From: Trichosphaerium sp. ATCC 40318
Lineage: Eukaryota; Discosea; Flabellinia; Trichosidae
Length of the DNA stretch: 64,000 bases
Direction of reading: 5' to 3'
NCBI GenBank assembly: GCA_038496445.1
Contig: JALMLS010000321.1
Coordinates: forward strand, 164,965-228,964
This document shows positions 52,660-62,836 of the stretch, in pieces (within the stretch, counting starts at the first letter, position 1; each line of letters begins with the position of its first letter). A program made the translations under genes and the position numbers. The notes under the pieces are model-generated. The model saw nothing but the letters and a program-made list of their open reading frames with translations. It was not told the origin of the DNA and searched no databases.

Positions 52660-52952
52660 TTCGTACCTCTCCACTCTGTAGAAAGAGAGACGCTTTCTCA
52701 AAATCCTGTGTTGTGGAACCATGAGGAAAAAATAAATATTGCCTACACTTTACATTTCACCATAAAAGCGGCGTCCTCGCTCATTTGGTGTTTCAACACG
52801 TGCACACGGACCATTTTCAGGTCATGACAGCGCAGCTGGCAGGTAGAAGACTTAACTTATTTAAGCTACTGTACGGCTAGATAGTGCAAAGAGAAAGGTT
52901 ATCCCACTTTCAAACCCTTCGTTGCCTGTAAAGTATCGCTATATAACCAAAA

Positions 52953-53487
52953 ATGAAGCTTGTGAGGTACGCGCGTATAAGAGGCGGACGCCGTCGTAAC
53001 GCCCTCGTATTATAATTATAAGCGAATACTAACATCAAAAAAAGATTTTTGATGAAATTGGCTGGCGAGACGGTGACAATCGAGCTCAAGAATGGCACTA
53101 TCGTGCATGGTACAATCACTGGTGTAGATATTAGCATGAACACGCACTTAAAAACAGTAAAGATGGTCGTAAAAGGTTAGTATTGTCACTGTTTAGTTAC
53201 AATTTACTTGTATTTCGCTTGTGCGCGCTAATGGTATTCATACAGGCAAAAACGCTGTAAACTTGGAAAATTTGTGCGTTCGCGGCAACAACATCCGTTA
53301 TTTCATCCTACCAGAGAATTTGAATTTCGATACACTCCTCGTAGACGATACACCACGCGCCAAATCTAAGCGTAAGACAGGTGGTGCTCGCGATTCCAGA
53401 GACAGAAGAGGCGATCGCGGTGGCCGCAGAGGTGGTTACGGTGGCAGAGGTCGTGGTGGCGGCAGAGGTGGTTATGGTAGAAGATAA
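52953..53487 (+). CDS. SNRPD1: Small nuclear ribonucleoprotein Sm D1
   Basis: ATG at 52953, stop ends at 53487, with two introns: one directly after MKLVR, the second inside KMVVKG. Core spliceosomal Sm protein with the Sm1 motif ([16 protein letters not shown]), [16 protein letters not shown], and the Sm2 motif with the SmD1-specific [18 protein letters not shown]. The tail is rich in Arg-Gly repeats ([15 protein letters not shown]), which are sites for symmetric arginine methylation and SMN binding. About 130 residues, typical for the family. The 293 bp upstream of the start show nothing else. Confidence 0.96.
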
Positions 53488-53811
53488 ATCCTTCCTTTTT
53501 GCTCCCTTTTTTGGCATGAAGATAACCCTATTTTTTTTCGACGCGTCAAACAACACAAATGCTGAGAGAAGTGGACGTTATCATCATTGATGTTTTTGTA
53601 CATGTCAAGCACTCAATTTTTTTTGGGTGTTGTATATTGATCTCAACACGTACTCTGTTTACTCATTGACAAACCGCTGCACGTTTTTTTTGCTTAATTC
53701 TTTTTGGTTTTTTTTTTTCATTTTGGCTTACACTGTTGTTAACATTAATTGTTTTGTTGAAAAAATTCGTTGGTTTGGACAATACAATTTGAGGTCGGTA
53801 ACCTCCTTATA
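53488..53811. other. Intergenic gap with T-rich runs between convergent genes
   Basis: 324 bp containing several T-rich runs and the presumed 3' untranslated regions of the SmD1 gene and the proline-rich gene. No reading frame, RNA gene or repeat is recognised. Confidence 0.5.
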
Positions 53812-54963
53812 CTATTCGTGCGACTCTTGTTGTTGCTTTCGCATTTTATCTTGCCTTGCTCTCAACTTTTGCATTAGCTCGTTATCCCCGCCCTCTTGGA
53901 CTTCTGCTGCTGGTTTTGGTGCCGGGGTTTTCTTTAACAATTTTCTGAAGGGGTTGTCGTCCTTAACAAAAGATAAGAAAATACACGCTAAATTTGGTGC
54001 ACGGATCACGTGTCACAATTTGAGTTCACCGTTTAAAAAAACCGTACAGTGTCTGCACTCTGGTGATTAGTTGTATGCGACTCGAGGGCAGCTGCAGGCA
54101 CAGGCTCGAAGGGCGCAGAAGTGCGATGTGATGGTACAGTGTGAGGTGGGCCGACTTGTCGCTTATTTGCTTGCGCTGTATTTGCAGTTGGCTCAGCTGA
54201 TGAAGGGGTCATAGGAGGCTTGGTAGATTGTGGAGTTGGTGGCTTTGTAGGAGGCGCAGGTGGGCGGTTGCTCGGTGGCGGTGGGGGTCCATTAGACTGT
54301 AAAGATGGCCCCTTGGATGGCTGTGGTGGTAAGTTGGATGGAGGCGGTGGCATGTGACTTGGAGGCCGCCGAGGCGCATGTTTTGGCGGTTCTGGTCTGT
54401 GTTGAGGTGGTTTAGGTCTGTGTCGAGGAGGAGGCTTGTGCTTAGGGGGCGGTGGCAGGTTGGTAGGTGGCTGCGCTGCAGGTTCTGTTCCTGTAGTTAG
54501 ACCGACAGGTGCCGTTGCATAGCGGTCTTGCACATCATCGTCATCAGGGGCTACCAATTCTGGTGGCGGTTCTGTTGTCCTGAGCAAGTGTACTGTGGAT
54601 GGTCGTGGAGGTCTCTTTTTTGGTGGTGGAGGAGGAAATGTGTCATCTGTCTCTACTTTTTTTCCAATGCTAACGGCTATTGGCAATTAATGAGTGATGT
54701 TGTGTACGCGATTTCTCAACAAAAACGTTGAAATGAATTAATGTCGTACGCCGGTGGAGTGCAGGTGCTGCCTGTGGTCTCCCTGTAGAAGCTGTTTCTG
54801 TGTAAACTATTGGTGGAGGTGGTATAACTTCGTGTCTCAACAGACCATCTATATAAATGCGTGAGTAACGTGGCGTATTGAAGGCGGTACCCGTTTCATC
54901 ACTGGGGCCGCTGCGTAATACACGTGGTTTTTTTTTCTTAAATTTGGGAAAGAGGCACCCCAT
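53812..54963 (-). CDS. Proline-rich protein with N-terminal acylation signal
   Basis: ATG at 54963, stop at 53812. The N-terminus MGCLFPKFKKKK combines a myristoylation Gly2, a palmitoylation candidate Cys3 and a polybasic patch, which predicts plasma-membrane attachment. After introns near 54.73 and 54.02 kb the middle 200 residues are dominated by Pro with repeated PPPP blocks (TDDTFPPPPPKKRPPRP, LPPPPKHKPPPRH), ideal SH3, profilin and EVH1 ligands. The C-terminal exon (NPFRKLLKKTPAPKP, ELMQKLRARQDKMRK) is basic and helical and could be a WH2-like or actin-binding segment. No catalytic domain. Probably a membrane-bound organiser of actin assembly (inference). Confidence 0.75.
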
Positions 54964-55311
54964 CGCGCCTACTATTCGTATATCTGTGGTACACTAGAAA
55001 CAGAAATTGCATGACTTTATGGATTAAGTACTAGCTCTCCAAAAAAATTATCGGATTGATTGTACAACGACATGCTTGTAGCACAGTGTCATTGGCTTTT
55101 AAGGTTGCTTGCGTGCTGTACATTTCAAATGAAGCAAAGCTAAAGGTTTTTTTTACATTAGCTGCAATTTCTTTCCACTCAGCAACTCAAGTCCATGAAG
55201 AGCCGACGAAGTAATCGTTTACCTTATGTAATTTTTTGAATAACTTAATTGGTTGACGTAGATTTTATTTGTTGAGTTAAAAACCAGTTAACCAAATACG
55301 GCGAGGAAGCT
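54964..55311. promoter_or_regulatory. Divergent intergenic region
   Basis: 348 bp between the start codons of the acylated proline-rich gene and the ELMO gene. AT-rich with a T run at about 55148. No specific element is recognised. Confidence 0.3.
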
Positions 55312-56636
55312 ATGGAAGTACGCCGACGCAAAAAGAGCTCGCAAGAATCACAACCACTTCTCGCAGGAGATGCGTATTCTGACAACGACTACGCAGACGA
55401 TATTACGTATTCGCCGCCTCCATCGCCGCGTAGGAGCGGCGATGGCGTATTCAGTACAGTTTGGGGCGCAATATGCAGCTTTTTCTCCAGCGTATTTACG
55501 AATCGGTCAGGGTCGATAGCAATAGACGTTCGCACGAGGTACAGTAATTACGCGCTCAAATTTTATTTGAAACGCTTTTTTGCAAATTTTACACCTTCCT
55601 GACGCACAACAGACAATGCATGCTTGCCTGGAAAGTTTTTGCGGAAGCCGAATATGATAAAGACAACCCCGAACATGAAGCCGATCTACTGAGGTTGTGG
55701 TCATTGGCATATCCAGACGAGGTACGCGTAAAACACGACCAAATCAAAAAAAAGAGCCTATCAAAGGACTTACCAAAATTATACATAAAATACAAGCATC
55801 CACTTTAATTTTAACTGCCAATTCGTTTGGCAAATTACATGTCACGTGATTCGGTATCCAGCCCATAATCTTTTTTCGTAGCCCAAGATAGGACCTGTAG
55901 ATCCCAAATGGAAGAAGGTACGTGGATTTTGAAGGGAGCTACATATTTATTTCAAATAAATCAAAACATTGGTTTTGCGGTTCGTTGACGCGTCGCCTTT
56001 AGCTTGGGTTTCAACAACAAATTGCAGCAAGTGATTTTAGAGGATCTGGTTTGCTTGGCCTTCGCAATCTGGTGTTCTTCGCCTCCAAGTATCCAAATCA
56101 GTTTCACAGACTGATCGCCAAGAGTACGCCAATATTTGGGAAGCGCTCTCTTTTGTTAAGTTCTTGTCGTGTAGGTGAGGGCAAGGAAGGATATCCATTT
56201 GCATTGGCTGGGCTTAATCTTACAATGCTGTTTTTTGAGCTCCTAGGCTGGGGCTTCAAGAACCCTGACACCTCTACAGCCAGAAAATCAAATACATTTT
56301 ACACACTTGCTACAATGCTCTTTGGCAACGCTCGTAAGTCTTTTTTTTTTTTTTCAATTTCTGTAATCGTGGCTTTTGCCAGTATCTTATTAATTTGTAC
56401 TTTGCATAGTTGGGTTTGAAGACGGCGATGATACAGAAGAATCTACGCGCGTATTTAATGAGCTGTATTGCGTTACTTTTGTGTGGTTAGACAAGTTGTG
56501 GTATGACAACAATGCCTCATACTTTGATTTCCCAAGGATTATATCACTTGCACAAGATAAGCTGGAGAGCATGCTACAAAACACCATTACGAACAAGCAG
56601 CAGCTGTTGAGTTATAACAGTCAGCACATGTCATAG
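55312..56636 (+). CDS. ELMO/CED-12 domain protein (ELMOD-like)
   Basis: ATG at 55312, stop TAG at 56634, with about six introns. The N-terminal third has a basic start (MEVRRRKKSS), an acidic Ser/Pro segment and a hydrophobic stretch, FSTVWGAICSFFSSVF, that could dip into a membrane. The ELMO domain follows: LLRLWSLAYPDE, the signature WKKLGFQQQIAASDFRGSG then LLGLRNLVFFASKYP, FALAGLNLTMLFFELLGW, and VFNELYCVTFVWLDKLW. ELMO proteins either work with DOCK exchange factors for Rac or, as ELMODs, act as GAPs for Arl2/Arf; the ELMOD Arg finger region (SDFRGSG) is conserved. No PH domain or proline tail of ELMO1-type is present, favouring ELMOD. Confidence 0.9.
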
Positions 56637-56873
56637 ACACAAACAGGCACACTTGTCTGGCACTGGTTGGCAAGAAACAAAAGGCGCAGTTCATGTTGTA
56701 AAGCGCCACCAAAATTGTAAATTTCGTTAGTTAGTATTTATCAAGTTAAAATTAATCATTTCAAATCCAAAAGTTTTTTTTGTTCAACCAGGTTTTTTTT
56801 TTCTGTGACACATTTTCGTCATTCATCAATTTGAGTCAAATTGAGTTACGCACAATCATAACAGTCGACAAAG

Positions 56874-59238
56874 ATGGCGCTGAGTACAACTTGGGTTTGT
56901 GTAGCATTGTATGTTACAGAAATGTCTAACCACTTCTCAGATTATCGTCATTGCTGTTGGATGTGGTGCTGTGATAGTTGTAGGCATTGTGGTGGCAATC
57001 ATATTCTTTTGTTGCCTCAAAAAGTCAGGGTACGTTTAAATGCATCGCCACGCGTAATCACAGATATGTAGCCCAAGATCCTCAGGTTATAGGAAACTAG
57101 ACATGTCTTCAGCGCTAAACAGAGGTAAAATGTCTCCAATAAATAAATCTAACACTACAATAGCTGTGGGACCTGCTTCAGAACCTCAATCAGTTATTAA
57201 CGGTGTGTAAATACCAAATACAATTGCATTAACAACTGACACGCTCACCCCTCTTTAGAGCGCGCGCTAATGAATGCACGATTTATCATTCGTGCTCTGG
57301 ACTACGAGCTAACTCGACCGCTGTTTGACATTGGTACGGACGATCTTTTTTTTTTTTTTGTTGGCAATTGACATCCACCCTCGCTGTCAGACTTGATTTA
57401 AATTGCGCGTCAAATGTGCCACTAATTGCTTAAAACCAGGTAGACGCAGTAAGACCAAGTACTTTTTCATTGTCAAGAGCTTGAGGTCGCAGGGAGAGAA
57501 GGTCATGTCCATGGTACTGTTATTTACCCTACACACGGTTTTTGACGTAACACAATATGGTGTGTAGGTGAAACGAAGTTCTCTGTGCGACTTGGTGCTC
57601 AACATTGAAGCTGGTCGACGTACACTCAACAATATTCTGCAAGCGCCACGTGTACGCCTAATTATGAATGGATAGCGACCTTGTACTTGACTCTAATGGC
57701 ACTACTAGCACCCTTATATTACGCGTATTTTGGATTCGGACTATATCATAGACAAGGGCACCCTTGTTGTCTTTAGGGATTACAGCAGAGAGGGTTCTCT
57801 CAAGGATCTTATTTACCAAGCAGTCCCAGAAACTAAATACGACCTCAAGTACAACAAGCAAGGAAAACGTACACATATACCACTACCTACCTGGTTTTGT
57901 TAAGTTGATTTACTTGTACCTGTAGCTTTGTCAAACACGCAAATCGCAGTGTTCTCTAGGCAGATACTGGAGGCACTCAAACACTTGGAAGACTCTGGAT
58001 TTCCTTACACGCACCTCCACACAGGTCAGTACCATGCCGCCACGCCCATCAATTTATCACGTGATGATTTCTCGTAAATGTGCCCGTTTTTGACTTGTTT
58101 TTTGTATTCAAGGGAATGTTATCGTGCAAAACGGCATTGCCAAGCTCTCTGATTTAGAAAACGCATTCATGTACCTACCACGCCACTACGAGAATATATT
58201 CAAGGTAGCGAAGAACAGCAACTACAGCGTTGATTACACGTGATGTTGATTTGTAACAAACCGTGTAGGAGTTTGCTAAAAGCAATCCAGAGTCGTTCGC
58301 TCTCGCTGATTTGAACGTTATTGCATTTGGTTGCGTCCTGTACGAGATGGTGACAGGGAGTGAAATGCGTACTATGAATGATTTGAAAACGTTCCCAAGC
58401 AATAAGATTCCACACGTCACAAATGTACGTCAAGCACTACATAGAACAATCTACCTATTCTTTGAGGGTGTATACATCTCACACAATGTTTTGCGGCTGT
58501 AGGTACTGCATTCTATCTTTTATTCCAGTAGAGAGAAAATTATACCAAGTGTCGAGCAGTTGATACTGCAAAAACCTTTCAAACAAGTCAAACTTGACAA
58601 GAAGCTAAAGATAAAGCCTGTACGTCAATAGTGGTCTTCGCCCTCATCTATTCAGTGGTTAGTATCGCTCATCTTGGCTAGATTGCATTTCAGTTGCGTG
58701 AAAAGGAAATGGTAAAGAGGGCGCGCAAGCACAACAGCAAAGTCAGAATCAAGGACAAGGGAGCGATAACACGCAAAGCTGCAAAAAGGTACCTACCTCT
58801 TCTTCTCACTTTTTTATTTGGTTTTTTGCTTCTCCTTTAGATTAGCACTGGCACCTCTCAAAACTATGCTTGCCTTATAGGCTTTTGCATTTTGTTTATT
58901 GCCTCCTTGTGCAAGCCAGTTTTTTTGGGTGTCCAGTTTGTTTTTTTCTCATTTTTTTTTTTGCCAAGTCCTGCACAGAGAAAACGCAGAGCAAAGCAAT
59001 CAGCTGCCAAGTCACTGAATGGCAAGACGTCCGTTGCAGCGACATCCCCAAGTGCGCCCAAGCGTGTCGAAAGTAGTTCATCTGCGCCAGCACCTCCACC
59101 ACCTCCTCCGCCAGTGTCATCGCCTCCTCCACAACAAGGTGCCTTAGGATTTGATTTGCTACTTGCTTTCTTGCTTACTCTTGAGTCACAGGACGTGGTG
59201 CCATGTTGGCTTCTATTCGGGCACTGAATGACGACTGA
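56874..59238 (+). CDS. Membrane-anchored PXK-like pseudokinase with WH2-like C-terminus
   Basis: ATG at 56874, stop TGA at 59236. A short first exon (MALSTTW) splices to a single transmembrane helix (IIVIAVGCGAVIVVGIVVAI followed by IFFCC and KK), so the rest is cytosolic. The kinase-like domain resembles PXK: PYITRILDSDYII, GSLKDLIYQAVPETKYD, SRQILEALKHLEDSGFPY, HLHTGNVIVQNG in place of HRDxxxxN, LSDLENAF in place of DFG, LNVIAFGCVLYEMVTG. The catalytic Asp of HRD and the Gly of DFG are replaced, so activity is unlikely. The PX domain of animal PXK is missing and a TM helix takes its place. A Lys/Arg-rich linker and PPPPPPP tract precede the C-terminal RGAMLASIRALNDD, a WH2-like actin-binding motif as in PXK. 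Confidence 0.8.
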
Positions 59239-59555
59239 GCAGGCACTGGGGTTGTTTTAGTCTCCTCTCTGTGACAATTATTTTAAAAGCAAATTCCTTG
59301 CTGCCACTGTGGTTTTTACAATCTTTGACAGCGAGATTTTTTTGCTGCCAGCACTAACTAACTGTACAATTAAAAAACAATTATTTGGCCGCCACTCCAC
59401 AATATTTTTTATGGTTCAACTAAAATCTTTGCTGAATTAAAACAACGAACCTCAAGCAAGCAGTATGGTGGCGATTAATGTTGTAATGCCTGCCAACGTT
59501 GATTTTCTTTCCTTAACGTAAAGCATAGGAGAAATTACCGGTGGTGTTGCGTGGT
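59239..59555. other. Intergenic gap
   Basis: About 317 bp between the pseudokinase stop and the start of the small membrane protein, AT-rich. An upstream ATG at about 59465 opens a short frame that does not splice cleanly into the next gene. Nothing else is recognised. Confidence 0.4.
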
Positions 59556-60078
59556 ATGCTCAAAAAAAGCGCCCATGGCGAACAAACACTGCGGTTGTGT
59601 ATTGCCTTAGTTTTAGGTACCTCCACAAGGATTTCACACTCCAATTTGACTGCTTGTAAGGTCTGCAAGGCGTTTTAGGCCTTTTTATACCAAGTGTCGT
59701 CAAAGGGTTCCATGGCGCTGGGTTCTTTAGTGCTGGGCTTGCTACTGATCTATTTCAAGTACGTATGCCATTATTGGCGCATTCTCACGTCAGAACAGGC
59801 TAACGCGTTATTGATGTGTTTATTTGGCCTGTTTGCGTTTTATTCGCAGCGTGCGTGAACCTAATGTCGTTTTACAATTGACACGTGTCCTAGGTTGGAA
59901 AGGCGCAGCAAAGCAGGACAGCTTGGTTATTTTTGGAGCATTATTTCCTTTATACACGTTGTGGGAGGTTCTTGCTATCATTTATGGCTCACTGTCATTT
60001 GTAGCATTGCTCAGTGTGCCTATTCATTTAGCACTCACATATGTGTTGTGTGTGCAACTTGGTGTATACAATTTGTAA
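59556..60078 (+). CDS. Small multi-pass membrane protein, unknown family
   Basis: With ATG at 59556 and three introns, the frame joins cleanly into about 110 residues: MLKKSAHGEQTLRLCIALVL, GVLGLFIPMLGLLLIYF, VREPNVVLQLTRVLGWKG, and a hydrophobic C-terminal part (SLVIFGALFPLYTLWEVLA, ALLSVPIHLALTYVLC), ending VQLGVYNL at 60078. Three or four transmembrane helices are predicted, with a charged loop in the middle. No motif points to a transporter or enzyme, and I do not recognise the family. It is the last gene before the repeat-rich, gene-free DNA. Confidence 0.6.
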
Positions 60079-61287
60079 ATAAAATAAATTTTGAGTCAAA
60101 AAAAATAAAAACAAACATATGGTGAAAGAAATGTACATTTCTTCTACCACATGTGGCCTAAAGAACACAACAAGCAGTATTTTAAAATACTTTCTGCACT
60201 GAGATGTGTGCATTAAACCTACCAGAAAAATGGTATCATAAACACCAAACTCACAGGCAATAGATATATTCAGGGCTAATTGCACTGTTGATGTATCAAA
60301 TGTTGATATGTCATCATCCAATCATATCCCTATCATTGAAGTTGGAATTTGGAAGAAAATGCCTATTTGTGCATGTTTAAATACCTGTTTTTAAGCCAAA
60401 TGTCTGCTAGATGCCAACAAATATCTAGATAATCTCAAGATATATATCTCAGCATGTGTCTCTCAAACCTGTCCAACAATATGTCTAGGCTTACAATTTT
60501 TTTGGTGGTGTTAAACCCAATATGCTTGCATATATTACAAACATAATTAATCTATTAAGTTGGCATTGAAATAAGTGTCAGCTCACAAAAAAATCAAACA
60601 CACAAACCTGGGTTGACAGGTCTGTCCAACAACCCAGATATGGTCTTTTTCTGTAATCTTGGTTGAGATGTGTTTGCATTCATAATATTTGTTTTGTATT
60701 TGTTTATTTTTTAATTGTGTCATTTGGCTGAACTAACCATCCTCAATCAATCTTAGTGTTAGTTGTTAATGTTAGTTTACTAACAATGTAAAAAGGTTTT
60801 TACAAATACAAATAATGTTAAATGGGTAAAACACAACCATATGTGTGATTAACAGCATACATACAAGTACATGACAATTTGTCAACATTTTGCTCTTTTT
60901 GCTTTTTTTTAGATTACCAGTTTGGTTTTGTAAATAAATGATTTTAGGTATAAAACAAGGAAAACTGTTTCCAAAAAAATTTCCCCAAAAAAGTTTGTTG
61001 GTGTAACAGAGTGCAAATAAGCTTCCAACACTCGCACACCATCTTTGTGTTACACCAAAATCAGTTTTTCTCATTTTATAAATATTTTAGGCATCTAACT
61101 TAACCTAGAAAGTCGTTCAAGTCATTCAAATATGTGCTTTTCATAAAGTTAGCCACATTTTATTTAACTTTTATCATCATGACACCATGGACCCACAGGT
61201 GCATATTTAATATTACTGTGCAAAACCATGTTTGTGGTATATGTAATGCTGATGTTAACACTTTACCAATTTCTCTAAATGCAGTTT
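60079..61287. other. AT-rich gene-free DNA
   Basis: Base composition drops clearly in G+C from the end of the last gene. Short frames here have no protein character, no splice-joined exons and no RNA gene pattern. The sequence contains many A/T runs and some internal repeats of short words such as atatctaga. Probably transposon-derived or heterochromatic spacer. Confidence 0.6.
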
Positions 61288-62510
61288 CAGTACTGGAATC
61301 GGGATTTTGACCCGTACTAAACCCGTACGGAACCCGTACTTTTGACCCGTACTTAACCCGTACGGATTCCGTACTTTTGACCCATACAAAACCCGTACGG
61401 AACCCGTACTTTTGACCCGTACTTAACCTGTACGGGTTCCATATTGTTGACCCGTACTCTACCCGTACGGGTTACATACGGGATCCGTACGGGTAGAGTA
61501 CAATTAAATAGTATGAAAAATTGTAATTATTGGATACAGAATATACTCCTTTTTTTTTCCATACAATGTATGTGTACACATATATCACATGTGTGCCAAA
61601 AACCACAACCATCAGTATACACACTTCAAAAAAAAAAATTTGGCCATCAAATTTTGTTTGGATTGGTGATCAAAAATCCAAAAATTACTGCAATTAAATG
61701 GCAGCTTGTAATCGTAAGGTACAAAAACATGTATTATTAATAGATGAGGGTGTTTTAAGGTTATTAGGGCATTTACTTAAAGTAGGAAAAACTTAATAAA
61801 GTGCAAATGTAGCTTTTTGCTGAATTTTGTTGTTTATTGAATAACTTTGGTCTGACTGTACGAACTGCTCAGAAAATGTAGCATTAGGTATATTTAGGTA
61901 CGATGCATGGTTTCATGATGGTTTGGGGATCAGCTCACCATTTTTAGGCAAAAACAGACAGAAAATATGTATTTGGAGTAGTTTAAGGCTATTATGGCCT
62001 AATAGCTCTATTAAACCACTTTTTAAAGGCGATTATGGGTTTCAAGCATTTTTCTGAAATAGTCGTTAAGTTGTGGATATTAAGTTGGGTTTAGGACAAT
62101 TAAGGCATGATAAAATATCTCCAAACAGGTCAAAAACATGGTCGTTTAGTGGTAATGGGGTTGTAATGTAATGTAATGTATTGTAATGTGTTGTAATGTA
62201 AATGTACTTGTAATAGTTAAGAAAACAATAAACCAATCCATCGTTTTTATTTTGTGTACACAATTATAACTGCCGACACATATTTTGACCCGTACCTAAC
62301 CCGTACGGGTTCCGTACTTTTGACCCGTACAAAACCCGTACGGAACCCGTACTTTTGACCCGTACTCTACCCGTACGGGTTCCGTACTTTTGACCCGGAT
62401 TAAACCCGTACGTAACCCATACTTCCGACCCGTACAAAACCCATACGGAATCTGTACTTTTTGACCCGTACTCTACCCGTACATTATCCGTACTCCCGAT
62501 TTTACTACTG
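61288..62510 (+). mobile_element. Non-autonomous element with CCCGTACGG-array ends, copy 1
   Basis: About 1,223 bp. The ends are imperfect inverted repeats starting CAGTACTGGAATCGGGA on the left and, read from the right, CAGTAGTAAAATCGGGAG. Just inside each end is an array of GACCCGTAC / ACCCGTACGG units (61310-61500 and 62285-62495). The interior (61500-62280) is AT-rich and without a plausible gene. It includes a TAATG-type microsatellite at 62161-62210. The near-identical copy 2 lies in the opposite orientation 326 bp away. No transposase is encoded. A clear target-site duplication was not found. Confidence 0.75.
62161..62212 (+). repeat. TAATG-rich short tandem repeat
   Basis: A run of TAATG, TATTG and TGTTG five-base units inside element copy 1. 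It has a mirror counterpart at about 63120-63170 in copy 2, so it predates the duplication. Confidence 0.7.
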
Positions 62511-62836
62511 ATAAGGCATTTTTAAACAATGCCTTGTGTTGTTTTACCAAAATGCCCAGTTTTGCCTTTTTCAAAAAGGCAAATACCTGCAATGCCTTAT
62601 ATTTGATGAAAAATGCTTGCATCTGATCACAAGATTGCAATGGTTTTGTTTGCATATTTTAAGAAATAAGCCTTCAAATTAGGACACTCATGCAATGTCT
62701 TATATATGAATTAAAGACATATAATGCTTAAAAAATAAGGCACAAAGTACTTGCAACAGCAGTGGTGAAATCATACAGGACACAAATTGCACATTTTGGA
62801 CATGATTTTTTGTGGCATTTTTTACTAAAACTACTA
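62511..62836. other. Spacer between the two inverted elements
   Basis: 326 bp, AT-rich, with recurring aatgccttat/ataaggcatt words in both orientations, suggesting small internal repeats. No gene is seen. If the two elements are arms of one fold-back element, this is its loop. Confidence 0.5.

Noticed and set aside
61288-62510. Telomere or centromere satellite
   Set aside because: The units are irregular, confined to element ends, and flanked by a unique interior and terminal inverted repeats.
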